From assembly GCA_048772705.1 (NCBI GenBank), contig JBLWGC010000230.1, positions 744,001 to 808,000 on the forward strand: a DNA stretch of 64,000 nt. The letters run 5' to 3'. How positions within the stretch are numbered: the first letter of the stretch is position 1; each line of letters starts with the position of its first letter. The stretch comes from Leidyana gryllorum EB-2025a (lineage: Eukaryota; Apicomplexa). Shown here in pieces: positions 20,193-31,739 of the stretch. Both the position numbers and the translations under genes were made by a program. The notes beneath the pieces are model-generated. The model worked only from the letters and a program-made list of their open reading frames with translations, had not been told where the DNA came from and did not search any database.

Positions 20193-22177
20193 TCATACAG
20201 TCTCGAAGCCATCCTTTTCCACTTCGGGAAATATTTCTTCGCGTAAACTCGGAGGACAGACAGTCGGTAACCAAATAGGAGCATTCAAATACTCCAATTC
20301 CCGAATCCTTTGATCCAGCAGCATGCGGCCGAACCACCATTCGTCGGTAGAAAGGACGCCAATCGCCTCGAATAGTCCGCCAACAGAAGTTTGAGCCTCG
20401 TCCAATGTCGCTCCCAACATCTCCGAATACCATTTGCTGACGAATACTTTTGGAACTGCGATGGAATGAGTGTTTGGGGAGAGAATAGACTCCGCTTGAG
20501 CACACTTCTCACGCAGTGGTGGCCACTCTTCGCTGTCGTCAGCAGATTGACCCATCATGACTTTATCGATCTGTTCAGCCGAGCACCCTATGTATTTGAC
20601 CACAGCTCGGAGAGTGGCGTCCGTGTAGAGACCCGAGACGAGTTCTAATTGGACCCTCGGCCACGGGTACTCCAAAAGCGCTGCAGCTCGAAGGCCAAAC
20701 CGAATACGGAGGCCTTTCCGCCGCCAAATAGAGTGACCAACCAGAAACCAGTCTGTCAATTTTGTGATACTCAAAGGTACTCCGGTGACACCGACATAAT
20801 GGATGTCACATTTCTCCATTAAGCGCCGAATCGCGTCCGGTGAGTCCTCTCGCTTGGTGTGAAGACACAGCACACGCACACAATCGGGACGCCAACGCAC
20901 CGGGGCTGCGTCTTCAGACAGCGCTGCGACGAGCTCCCAGCCCTGCAGAGGTAATTCGATGCGCTCCAAATTTCCAAACGGCAGAGTCTCCATTGACTCT
21001 TCCGACAGAGTTGGAGTGCAATCGTTGTTGATATAGAGAAGCCGCGTCACCTCTGACCAGCTCGCTGAGTGCAGCTGGCCGGTGGCGCTTAGATAGGCTG
21101 TGTGATCGGTCACCAACCCAATGTATGTCGGAGGGAACACAGCGGGCGGTCCGGTTAGTGGGAGTGCTCTCCACTTGACAGGGGAGGACTCCAGATCCTG
21201 AGTTCGCGCTAACTGGAACCATGTCAGGTTCGCACGCGCCCGCGTAGCCACAACTCCGTTCCTTTGAGTCTCGTTGACTATCCGTTGCGGATATAGCCAT
21301 CCCACACACGAAGTCGAAGATAGAAAGTTCCGGCACAGCGGATGCATACTGCGCTCTCGATCGGTCCATTCTCTCTTGAGATAGTCCAACAACCGTTTTG
21401 ACCCCCTGCGCTATGCATCATTGAAGGCTGCAACATTGCTCACCTCGCGCAAATTGGCCACGTGAATCCGATTTCATTGTGCCATTCGATTGAATCGCTG
21501 GTCCAATCGCGTGCTATTGGCAAAAATTGCACCAGAGTGGAGGACGTCTTCCAGCCTCCCTCTATCACAGAAGCAGGAACGTCACCATTTTTGAAAATCC
21601 AATACTTGAAATGAGGTTTCGTCACCGAGACAATGAGGTCATTGGGGCCGTCGCCCACTGCCTGATGCAGAGCCACCGCCATATCATGGCGAATAAAGGG
21701 AAGGTGGTGCCTTCTGACAGCCAGAAACTCCAACATCGGAGCATCGATTTGCAGAGGCCCTCCAGACAGGACAGAATCAATTAAGTCCAAATACTTCAGT
21801 GTGGGAAAACAGAAAGTATATGACTGCCACGACCCCCCACTCGGAAAAGTCACGCCTATGGTCGCCTTCGTCAGGTTGGGCACACCCCATTGGCACATCT
21901 TCTGCAGTGCATCAACGACGATGTGATCCTTGTCACTCAGTCCGATCCAATAGAGCGATTCCAGATGTGGGCACGATCTGTGCAGCCATTCTTGGAACCA
22001 AGAGGCGCGGTGTACCCAGGCCCACTGCCTTGAGGTGAGATGCAATTGATGCGAGCCCAACAACGAACTTTCTGAGTGAAGAACATTGTAGATCTGTTTG
22101 GAGATTGCAGCCACTCTTGTCAGCTCCCACAGCGGCAGGAAGCCCAGAATTTGCGCCCAAATGTGGTCACAGAGCAT
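20193..22177 (-). CDS. F-box-like / leucine-rich protein, array copy B
   Basis: Same structure as copy A: exons 22177-21444 and 21405-20193, intron 38 bp, 648 residues, both splice sites conserved. Differences from copy A are scattered substitutions, for example around the first Leu-rich repeat (LYWIGLSDKDHIVVDALQ here against GMHDMDLIVVNLLQ in A) and in the last exon (GGLFEAIGVLSTDEWW). No stop or frameshift, so this copy looks intact. The cluster of changes on one face of the first repeat may be worth testing for diversifying selection. Confidence 0.7.
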
Positions 22178-23004
22178 TCTTCAGCACTGAAGACCGCAGG
22201 AATTGTCCATGCACACTCGTGTGCTGACTGAGTGAACTTGCGGGGTGATGTCTACTGGTCATGCCGCACAGAGTTCCCGGGCATTCTTCCAGCGTGCAGC
22301 TCAACCGAGGCACTGCGTTCCATGTCTCCTTTGTAGAACCCGTCCAGGATCTCGTACTGCTCGGTTTTTGCACGAAGACTGATGTTCTGCTTCCCGGATG
22401 TTTATCAGATCGTTCGTCAGTTCTTTTCAACATATCAGCGGGCAACGTGAAAGATACATTTGTGTAGGGACGACTGCTTGCGGCTGAACAGCAACGCAGG
22501 AGGTGTGTGCAGATTTGCTTTCATCCAACAGCATAGTGCACGCGGGCTCTTACCAAGGATTGAGCAGAGTCCACAGGCAATTGTCCTGAGTACGAGGGGA
22601 TATCGTACTCTTCTAAAGGGGCATTCCAGATACTTTTTACAATATAAAGGCCAAACATGATGTTCTGTGCAGTACGGGCCATAAATGATGTCGAAGATAA
22701 AGTTCTGGTCCCCGTCCCGGGGAATACTAAGCAGACGAAAGTTATTCAATCGATTGACAATATCTCAATCTGACCACCTCATGACAGTCCACTGCACTTG
22801 CAGTCTCACGAACTAAGTCTGTCAGTTGGGCGACTTCAAATCTATGAAAGCTATTGCCGCCGCGAACTTTGTCGCTTCTCCCAGATGCACTTAGCTACTG
22901 ACTATATCACCGCCCTCGGAGTCCTCGGTCGCCGGTGATCGCATCAGGCAATACTCAATGAGGCATCGTGTACATTGCTCTCAAGAATCTACATTTACTC
23001 GGCG
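22178..23004 (-). other. Conserved upstream block of array unit B
   Basis: Counterpart of 18482-19330. It contains the same overlapping short frames (22445-22167 and 22749-22435), then an AT-richer segment with no coding signal up to the end of the coiled-coil gene. Probably promoter and 5' UTR of F-box copy B. Confidence 0.45.
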
Positions 23005-23782
23005 CTAGGAGTCATCGATGACTGGACCCGAGTCATTCGCATCTCCTAACTCCTGCTCAGTCGGCACAACACTCCTTCTCGCAGCTGGAGCCATCGCTAT
23101 CCCACTGGAGCCCTCCGTCGGCCGATCTTCAAACACAGTCCGGGCATTCGCGTTTAAAGTTCGGAGATCAGTCACCTCGTCTCGAAGTGCTTGAAGGGTA
23201 CCCGTAACATCCCTCCTGAAAGTTCGGAGATCAATCACCTCATCCCGAAGAGCTTGAAGGGTACCCGTAACATCCCTCCTGAAAGTTTGCAGATCAGTCA
23301 CCTCGTCCCGAAGAGCTTGAAGGGTAGCCGTAACATCCCTCCTGAAATCTAAAAGGCCAGTTACCGACGCCCTAAGAAGTCCATCTGCAGTGGTGTTATC
23401 AGTTCGGATATTAGCCACTGCCACTCCAACATTGCGAACGTCATTCTCGACGCGCTCGAATCGTTGATGGATCTCATCCCTATTCACTGGGTCTCTTTCA
23501 GGGCCTCCTCTTCCAGCGCTTTGCTGCCCCGATTGATGCACTGAGCCAACCGTAAGAAAGACCAATCTATAAGCCTTAAGTCAATTCGAAGCACAACCGA
23601 ACTCACAGCTGACTCAGAAATCCAACAAGAGAATCGCACAGCTCGGCTGCCACCTCTCTCCGTGACGAAGGCTCCACAGATAGTATGTTGACAACATTGA
23701 TCAATACCACTACGCCAGCAGTAGGGATAGCGGCCGCTAGAAATGGGTTTTGCATCCAAAGGCTCGACTGATCCCTTTCCAT
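23005..23782 (-). CDS. Membrane/coiled-coil protein with 21-residue tandem repeats, type 1
   Basis: Two exons, 23782-23607 and 23566-23005 (40-bp intron), 245 residues. A hydrophobic helix (LAAAIPTAGVVVLINVVNIL) lies near the N-terminus; a second hydrophobic stretch at the exon junction (FLSQLLVFLTVGSV) follows. Next come a polar linker and a helical region with DEIHQRFERVENDVRNV. Then about three and a half copies of a 21-residue heptad-rich repeat of the type FRRDVTGTLQALRDEVTDLR, and an acidic tail. The topology suggests a hairpin or two-pass membrane anchor with a cytosolic or lumenal coiled coil. This is the fullest copy in the array. Type 1 relatives have no recognised family. It lies 140 bp 3' of F-box copy C and may be co-expressed with it. 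Confidence 0.55.
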
Positions 23783-23922
23783 TGGTGTGAAACCGTAGCC
23801 GCGATATAACTTTTCAGGAAAAGGATTCCCCCTGTCTCCCCGGTCACATCGAGTCGACAACACATAAAGCCAAAGTTTTCCACATCACATCATCAATGTC
23901 GCTATGATCAATCAATACACTC

Positions 23923-25907
23923 TCATACAGTTTCGAAGCCATCCTTTTTCATTTCGGGAAATACTTCTTCGCGTAAACTCGGCGGACAGATAGTCGGTAA
24001 CCAGATACGAGCATTAAAATACTCCAATTCCCGAATCCTTTGATCCAGCAGCATGCGACCGAACCACCATTCGTCGGTAGAAAAGAGGCCAACCGGCTCG
24101 AATAGTCCGCCAACAGAAGTTTGAGCCTCGTCCAATGTCGCTCCCAACATCTCCGAATACCATTGGCTGACGAATAGCTTTGGAACTGCAATGGAATGAG
24201 TGGCTGGGGAGAGAACGGACTCCGCTTGAGCACTTTTCTCACGCAGTGGTGGCCATTCCTCGCTGTCGTCAGCAGATTGACCCATCATGACTTTATCGAT
24301 CTGTTCAGCCGAGTACCCTATGTATTTGACCACAGCTCGGAGAGTGGCGTCGGTGTAGAGGCCCGAGACGAGTTCTAATTGGACCCTCGGCCACGGGTAC
24401 TCCAGAAGCGCAGCAGCTCGAAGGCCAAACCGAATACGGAGGCCTTTCCGCCGCCAAATAGAGTGACCAACCAGAAACCAGTCTGTCAATTTTGTAATAC
24501 TCAAAGGTACGCCGGTGACACCGACATAATGGATGTCACATTTCTCCATTAAGCGCCGAATCGCCTCCGGGGAGTCCTCTCGCTTGGTGTGAAGACACAG
24601 CACACGCACACAATCGGGGCGCCAACGTAGCGGGGCTGCGTCTTCAGACAGCGCTGCGACGAGCTCCCAGCCCTGCAGAGGTAATTCGATGCGCTCCAAA
24701 TTTCCAAACGGCAGAGTCCCCATTGACTCTTCCGACAGAGTTGGAGTGCAATCGTTGTTGATATAGAGAAGCCGCGTCACCTCTGACCAGCTCGCTGAGT
24801 GCAGCTGGCCGGTGGCGCTTAAATAGGCTGTGTGATCGGTCACCAACCCAATATATGTTGGAGGGAACACAGCGGGCGGTCCGGTTAGTGGGAGTGCTTT
24901 CCACCTGACAGGGGAGGACTCCAGATCCTGAGTGTGCGCTAACTGGAACCATGTCAGGTTCGCACGCGCCCGCGTAGCCATAACTCCGTTCCTTTGAGTC
25001 TCGTTGACTATCCGTTGAGGATATAGCCATCCCAAACACGACCTCGAATATAGAAAGTTCCGGCACAGCGGATGCATATTGCGTTCTCGATCGGTCCATT
25101 CTCTCTTGAGATAGTCCAACAACCGTTTCGACCCCCTGCGCTATGCATCACTGAAGGCTGCAACATCGCTCACCTCGCGCAAATTGGCCACGTGAATCCG
25201 ATTTCATTGTGCCATTCGATTGAATCGCTGGTCCAATCGCGTGCTATTGGCAAAGATCGCACCAGAGTGGAGGACGTCTTCCAGCCTCCCTCTATCACAG
25301 AAGCGGGAACGTCACCATTTTTGAAAATCCAATACTCAAAATGAGGTTTCGTCACCGAGACAATGAGGTCATTGGGGCCGTCGCCCACAGCCTGATGCAG
25401 AGCCACCGCCATGTCATGCCGAATAAAGGGAAGGTGGTGCCTTCTGACAGCCAGAAACTCCAACATCGGAGCATCGATTTGCAGAGGCCCTCCAGACAGG
25501 ACGGAATGATCTAAGTCCAAATACTTCAGTGTGGGGAAACAGAAAGTATGTGACTGCCACGACCCCCCACTCGGAAATGTCACACTTAAGGTCGCCTTCG
25601 TCAGTTTGGGCACACCCCATTGGCACATCTTCTGCAGTAGATCAACGACGATGCGATCCTTGTCCCTCAGTCCGATCCAGTAGAGCGATTCCAGATGTGG
25701 GCACGATCTGTGCAGCCATTCTTGGAACCAAGAGGCGCGGTATACCCAGGCCCACTGCTTTGAGGTGAGATGCAATTGATGCGAGCCCAACAACGAACTT
25801 TCTGAGTGAAGAACATTGTAGATCTGTTTGGAGATTGCAGCCACTCTTGTCAGCTCCCATAGCGGCAGGAAGCCCAGAATTTGCGCCCAAATGTGGTCAA
25901 TGAGCAT
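23923..25907 (-). CDS. F-box-like / leucine-rich protein, array copy C
   Basis: Exons 25907-25174 and 25135-23923, 38-bp intron, 648 residues and no disablements. It differs from A and B at the second codon region (MLIDHIWAQ instead of MLCDHIWAQ) and in the first Leu-rich repeats (LRDKDRIVVDLLQ; TKATLSVTFPSGGSWQSHTF). The remaining N-terminal F-box-like segment is identical. Upstream, the conserved block is shorter and more diverged beyond about 26100 than in A and B. Confidence 0.7.
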
Positions 25908-27130
25908 TCTTCAGCACCGAAGACCGCAGGAATTGTCCATGCACACTCGTGTGCTGACTGAGTGAACTTGCGGGGCGATGTCTTCTGGTCATGCCGCACG
26001 GAGTTCCCGCGCATTCTTCCAGCGTGCAGCTCAACCGAAGCACTGCGTTCTATGTCTCCATCGTATAACCCGTCCAAGATCTCGTACTGCTCGGTTTTTG
26101 CACGAAGACTGATGTTCTGCTTCCCGAATGTTTATGAGTTCGTTCGTCAGTTCTTTCCAACATATCAGTGGGCAACGTGACAAGATACATTTGTGTAGGG
26201 ACGATTGCTTGGAGCTGAATAGCAGGGCGGGAGTGTGTGCAGATTTGCCTTCATCCAACAGCAGCAGATTTGATACAACAGGATAGTGCACACGGGCCAG
26301 TATTGAGCAGAGCTCAGCGGAAATTTGTCCTGAGTACGATGGGATGTCGTACTCTCCTAGTTAGGCACTCCAGATACTTTAACAATATGTAAGCCAAACA
26401 TGATGTTCTGTGCAGCACGACACTAAGCAGACGAAACTCTCTAATCGGTATTTCAACCTGACCATATGTGTCCCCTATTCGAATGACTGTGGACTGCACT
26501 TGCAGTGCTCCAAACTGAGTTAGTCCTCGAGGCCGGTCTGCCGAAAGCTTTAGTTGACTCGCTACCTCTGTCGAGATTTGCCAGGTAAGGTTATTCAATT
26601 ATTATATCACTGCCCTAAGAGTTCTGTAACACTTGTTGACGCAGAGTGTAAATTGCTCTCAACCCTCTTCTTTATCAATGTAGGCTCATCTGCACATTCA
26701 TGTGTGTTCTGCCCCAAAAAGTCGTTGATCCTGATGGATGTCCGACATCCCCCTCTGCTCGGCTCCATTGGATTTCGGCTCCCTTCGGTCCCCGGATCAC
26801 TGCTTTTGGCACCGGGGTCAGGCTGGAAGTGGAGGCCTCCGCCCCAGAACGCTGAGGCGTGACATTCGCGTTCGATGGGGGAGTTCAGTCACCTCCGTGC
26901 AAAGAGTCCGAACTGTAGTCTTGAGGTTCCAGTGTCCCTCTTGAGGATCACCCGCTGCGCCCGGGGAACTTCGAACGATAGGGTCAACGTTCTCGCATCG
27001 ACTGTTGAACTCAAGCTTCTTAATTGGCCAGTTCTCGTCCGCTAGACCTCGAGCCCCGCCGCCTCTCCCAGCCCCGTGCTGCCCTTACTCACCAATGCAG
27101 CCAAGTGTTGCGTACTGACTTTCATTAAAC
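25908..27130 (-). other. Array spacer between copies C and D, mostly decayed
   Basis: The first 200 to 500 bp match the upstream block of the other units with many indels. The remainder resembles the spacers near 29.6-30.2 kb and 15.9-16.1 kb more than the type-1 coiled-coil gene. Short frames are open but none has coding character. I see no complete gene. Confidence 0.45.
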
Positions 27131-27334
27131 TTAATTCCGCATCCCGCGGCTCAAATATGACCTCAGAGACACCCAGCCGGCAGCTTCTCCAAGTACGAAG
27201 CTGGATGGGGAGGCACCGTTGATCAGTGCCAGTGAGATTGCACTCAGAATTGTTGTCACCTCAACGAGATTCTGACGCTCAAAGCTCCGTATCGGTGTCA
27301 AATTCTCATCCCAGTCACATCGGGTTAACAACAC
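27131..27334 (-). pseudogene. Type-2 membrane ORF fragment 3' of F-box copy D
   Basis: Short frame reading VEVTTILSAISLALINGASP then SSFVLGEAAG, with a hydrophobic helix in the place where type-1 copies have their first helix. The same sequence recurs near 16290-16476. It has no ATG of its own and no coiled-coil continuation, so it is probably a relic or a missing-exon gene. Confidence 0.4.
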
Positions 27335-27381
27335 ATGAAGCCAAACACCACATCATCAATGTCGCTATCATCAATACACTC

Positions 27382-29365
27382 TCATACAGTCTCGAAGCCA
27401 TCCTTTTCCACTTCGGGAAATACTTCTTCGCGTAAACTTGGAGGACAGACAGTCGGTAACCAAATAGGAGCATTCAAATACTCCAGTTCTCGAATCCTTT
27501 GATCCATCAGCATGCGACCGAACCACCATTCGTCGGTAGAAAAGAGGCCAATGGGCTCAATAGTCCGCCAACAGAAGTTTGAGCCTCGTCCAATGTCGCT
27601 CCCAACATCTCCGAATACCATCTACTGACGAATACCTTTGGAACTGCAATGGAATGAGTGTTTGGGGAGAGAATGGACTCCGCTTGAGCACTCTTCTCAC
27701 GCAGTGGTGGCCACTCTTCGCTGTCGTCAGCAGATTGACCCATCATGACTTTATCGATCTGTTCAGCCGAGTACCCTATGTATTTGACCACAGCTCGGAG
27801 AGTGGCGTCCGTGTAGAGGCCCGAAACGAGTTCTAATTGGACCTTCGGCCACGGGTACTCCAGAAGCGCTGCAGCTCGAAGGCCAAACCGAATACGGAGG
27901 CCTTTCCGCCGCCAAATAGAGTGACCAACCAGAAACCAGTCTGTCAATTTTGTGATACTCAGAGGTACTCCGGTGACACCGACATAATGGATATCACATT
28001 TCTCCATTGAGCGCCGAATCGCCTCCGGTGAGTCCTCTCGCGTGGTGTGAAGACACAGCACACGCACACAATCGGGACGCCAACGTAGCGGGGCTGCGTC
28101 TTCAGACAGCGCTGCGACGAGCTCCCAGCCCTGCAGAGGTAATTCGATGCGCTCCAAATTTCCAAACGGCAGAGTCCCCATTGACTCTTCCGACAGAGTT
28201 GGAGTGCAATCGTTGTTGATATAGAGAAGCCGCGTCACCTCTGACCAGCTCGCTGAGTGCAGCTGGCCGGTGGCGCTTAAATAGGCTGTGTGATCGGTCA
28301 CCAACCCAATGTATGTTGGAGGGAACACAGCGGGCGGTCCGGTTAGTGGGAGTGCTTTCCACCTGACAGGGGGGGACTCCGGATCCTGAGTCCGCGCTAA
28401 CTGGAACCATGTCAGGTTCGCACGCGCCCGCGTAGCCACAACTCCGTTCCTTTGAGTCTCGTTGACTATCCGTTGGGGAAATAGACTTCCCAAACACGAC
28501 CTCGAATATAGAAAGTTCCGGCACAGCGGATGCAGATTGCGCTCTCGATCGGTCCATTCTCTCTTGAGATAGTCCAACAACCGTTTCGACCCCCTGCGCT
28601 ATGCATCATTGAAGGCTGCAACATTGCTCACCTCGCGCAAATTGGCCACGTGAATCCGATCTCATTGTGCCATTCGATTGAATCGCTGGTCCAATCGCGT
28701 GCTATTGGCAAAGATTCCGCCAGAGTGGAGGACGTCTTCCAGCCTCCCTCTATCACAGAAGCGGGAAGGTCATGAATTTTGAAAATCCAATATTTAAATT
28801 GGGGTTTCATCACCGAGACAATGAGGTCATTGGGGCCGTCGCCCACAGCCTGATGCAGAGCCACCGCCATATCATGGCGAATAAAGGGAAGGTGGTGCCT
28901 TCTGACAGCCAGAAACTCCAACATCGGAGCATCAATTTGCAGAGGCCCTCCAGACAGGACGGAATAATTTAAGTCCAAATACTTCAGTGTGGGGAAAGTG
29001 AAAGTATATGACTGCCACGGCCCCCCACTCGGAAAAGTCACGCCTATGGTAGCCGTCGTCAGTTTGGGCACACCCCATTGGCACATCTTCTGCAGTAGAT
29101 CAACAACGATGCGATCCTTGTCACTCAGTCCGATCCAATAGAGCGATTCCAGATGTGGGCACGATCTGTGCAGCCACTCTTGGAACCAAGAGGCGCGGTG
29201 TACCCAGGCCCACTGCCTTGAGGTGAGATGCAATTGATGCGAGCCTAACAACGAACTTTCTGAGTGAAGAACATTGTAGATCTGCTTGGAGATTGCAGCC
29301 ACTCTTGTCAGCTCCCATAGCGGCAGGAAGCCCAGAATTTGCGCCCAAATGTGGTCACAGAGCAT
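27382..29365 (-). pseudogene. F-box-like protein, array copy D, frameshifted near its 3' end
   Basis: Exons 29365-28632 and 28593 onward, same 38-bp intron. Near 27560 the run that reads GGCTCAAATAGTCC in copy A has lost one A. The frame then runs into unrelated residues and stops at 27507, giving 606 residues. The original downstream frame stays intact to the usual stop at 27382 (STDEWWFGRMLMDQRI is still readable), so the event is recent. Upstream the gene is intact. About 60 native C-terminal residues are lost; the product might still keep the F-box and most repeats. Confidence 0.7.
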
Positions 29366-30643
29366 TCTTCAGCACTGAAATCCGCAGGAATTGTCCGCGC
29401 ACACTCGTGTGCTGACTGAGTGAACTTGCGGGCCGATGTCTTCTGGTCATGCCGCACAGAGTTCCCGCGTATTGTTCCAGTGTGCAGCTCAAACGAAGCA
29501 TCGCGTTCCATGTCTCCCTAGTGGAACCCGTCCAAATTATCGTACTCATCGGTTTCAGCACGATAAGTGACGGGCTGCTCAAAGATATAGTGACTCAATA
29601 TCAGTGAAAGCATGATAGTTTTGTGATTTGCTGAGGCACATTCGAGTAGCGAAATCAGCTGAGGAGCCATAAGGGTCCCTTTTCAGCATTGTTCCTCACC
29701 TTTGGTAGCACGTCTTGTCCATCAATGAATTGCAACTGGTGGCGGGTTCAGCTCATGGAAGACCAACGAAGCCGAGAAGACTTTTCTGATGCATCACGAT
29801 TTCGTACTCTGTCAATTGCGCCGTCCATGGCACCGAACTCCGTTGCTTCGCCTCAGATACGGATCTTCAGTGATTATATAAGTGCGCTCGGAGTTCTCGG
29901 TCGCGGGTAGTGATGGCACCAGTTAAAACTCAACGAGGTGGACTGTACATTACTCTCACTTCTGGTTGGCCTGCGTTTCTTGCTCACATTCTGCTTGTGT
30001 CATTGATTGACCTTCAGGGTAAAAAGTTGTTCTGGTGGTGATGGATCGGCGTCAGCTCCCTCTTGACCTCTTCGCAGTCCCCACATTAGCGCTCGCGGAA
30101 TCGACCACCTCTTCGCTGAGCCACTCCGTCTCCGGCCGCAGATCGGAAATTCGGAAATGACAGTCACGCGTTGCGGGTTGGATATTTGAAGGCTAGGTAC
30201 TGCCGCGTGACAAGTTCCGAGGACAGCTGCTGCACCAAGATTGAAATTCAATCCACTGGACGGGGAGTGTCTCGGGACAACTCACGACTGCAAAAGCTCA
30301 GTCGAAGGCATCTGTGTCAATTTAGGAGTGCGAAAGAAGGGGTGATTGGATGCGACGCCACGCCACGCCAGGCGGATTGCCTCGGCCTTGAGCTTCATTC
30401 ATCATGCAACGTTGTGGTGCGTACGGTTGTTCAGACCCGGAGAGTTGGGTCGAGATCAACACATATCGGTCGACATCGTGGACTCGGTGTGTAGCGGCCG
30501 AAGTGCTCTAGGCAGAGAAAATGCTTACCTCTGAGCGGTAAAAACTTGAAACTCCCGGTTGAGGAATGGCTTTTTGCTCTGCAATGACCATATCCAACTT
30601 TGAGGGTGAGTGAAGTGATAATTGAATGTTTGTGGCACATAAA
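29366..30643. other. Decayed outer edge of the F-box array
   Basis: The first 200 bp match the upstream block of the other units, and the similarity then fades. Around 30190-30290 there is similarity to 15950-16080. Only short overlapping frames with poor coding character remain. The stretch next to 30644 is the 3' flank of BRX1. I see no gene. Confidence 0.5.
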
Positions 30644-31721
30644 TCATTCCAACTTGGCAAAAGCGGGCATGATCGCCTTGGCATAAGGCTTGATGGGTCC
30701 GGTTTCACTACGTTCGCTGCGTTTGCCTTGCGTTTTAACCCGTAGTTCGTGCTGGCGTTTGTGGGAAAGCCCGAGATTGCGTCTGACTTGAGCCCGCATG
30801 GCGGTGGGTGAGAGGTAATATCCATTTTTCCATAGCGTCTTGCCTCCGAAAGATTGATCAAAGATTCTGATGGGGTCGAGGACTAGTCTGGGGCCGACCT
30901 CCACGAGGGTTTGTTTGTCAATGGTTGAGACGAATTTATCGCTGAAGATTTGATAATGTCTGAACCAAATCTTGTTGTCTGCCCAGAAGAAGGACATGAC
31001 GTGATCGTGGAAGGGTTTGGCTTTGGGATGGCAGCGAGGGGTGCCCCAGCTTTGGATGAACATCTCTTTGAGAAGCCGAAGGGGAGCAAACTCGTGGAAG
31101 TGAGAGTCAAAGAGGAGCAGCGGTCGGCTGTACATAATGTGGTTCCCCCGAAAGTTCATCTCTCCCATTGTATGGACTGAAAGGAGGGGAGCATTGATTG
31201 TAGGGCGGCTCGCAGATTGAACTCACTGTTCAGAACTTGAAATTTGACAGAAGGCCCCTCTGGAGCTTTCGCCATCCACAGGTACAAATCAGTTCCCTTC
31301 TTCGCCTCAAAGTAAAGGACGTTATTACAGCTGCGCAGCGAAAGACGCGGAAATGAATTGAGGATCGTTGAGAGGAACTGACTCACTTGGCTAATTCGGC
31401 CATTTCATTGATCTCATCTAACGACTGACTCTTCTCCCATTTGGCTTCAGTTTTGTGATGAGGCAGCATTTTCTTGAAGTCCTCCAATAGGTGACGATGG
31501 GCCGCATTAATACCTCGACTCGCAAAGACGAGAGTTCGTTGTTTATTGGTCCAACGTGTTGCCGGATGCCCAGCTTCATACTCCTTATCATTCAGGAGAT
31601 ATGGATCCGCTAACGTTGGGTCCTCCTCGTCCTCTGCCATAGTCTCCTCCACCACTTTTTCAGCCTCCTTCTCCTCCGCTACTGCGCCACCAGTCTTCTT
31701 CGCTTTGGTACCCTTCCCCAT
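30644..31721 (-). CDS. BRX1: Ribosome biogenesis protein BRX1
   Basis: Brix-domain factor needed for maturation of the large ribosomal subunit in the nucleolus. Three exons: 31721-31387, 31330-31227 and 31176-30644; introns 56 and 50 bp; 323 residues. Conserved blocks appear in order: RTLVFASRGINAAHRHLL, NCNNVLYFEAKKGTDLYLWM, a segment with SRPLLLFDSHF and FIQSWGTPRCHPKAKPF, then EVGPRLVLDPIRIFDQSFGG with KTLW. The N-terminal 50 residues are an acidic, low-complexity extension; the C-terminus is Lys/Arg-rich. ATG 31721 opens MGKGTKAKK. Only 18 bp separate this start from the start of the divergent gene at 31740. Confidence 0.93.
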
Positions 31722-31739
31722 TGTCAAAAAAAAAGACTA
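31722..31739. promoter_or_regulatory. Minimal bidirectional 5' region
   Basis: The 18 bp between the divergent ATGs of BRX1 and the 31740 gene are A/T-rich (TTGTC then a run of A). Any promoter elements and 5' UTRs must overlap the coding regions or the two transcripts must overlap. Confidence 0.5.

Larger units (their letters stand above)
15610..30300. repeat. Tandem array of four F-box gene units
   Basis: Four full F-box gene copies start at 18481, 22177, 25907 and 29365 on the minus strand, spaced 3696, 3730 and 3458 bp. Coding parts are nearly identical, and the roughly 600 bp upstream of each start is also conserved in the first three. Spacers contain a second, smaller gene in two sequence types: type 1 follows the copies starting at 25907 and 29365's neighbour positions (genes at 23782 and 20056), and type 2 remnants lie at 16.3-16.5 kb and 27.1-27.3 kb. 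Fragments at both edges are decayed. Unequal crossing-over is the likely origin. Confidence 0.9.
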
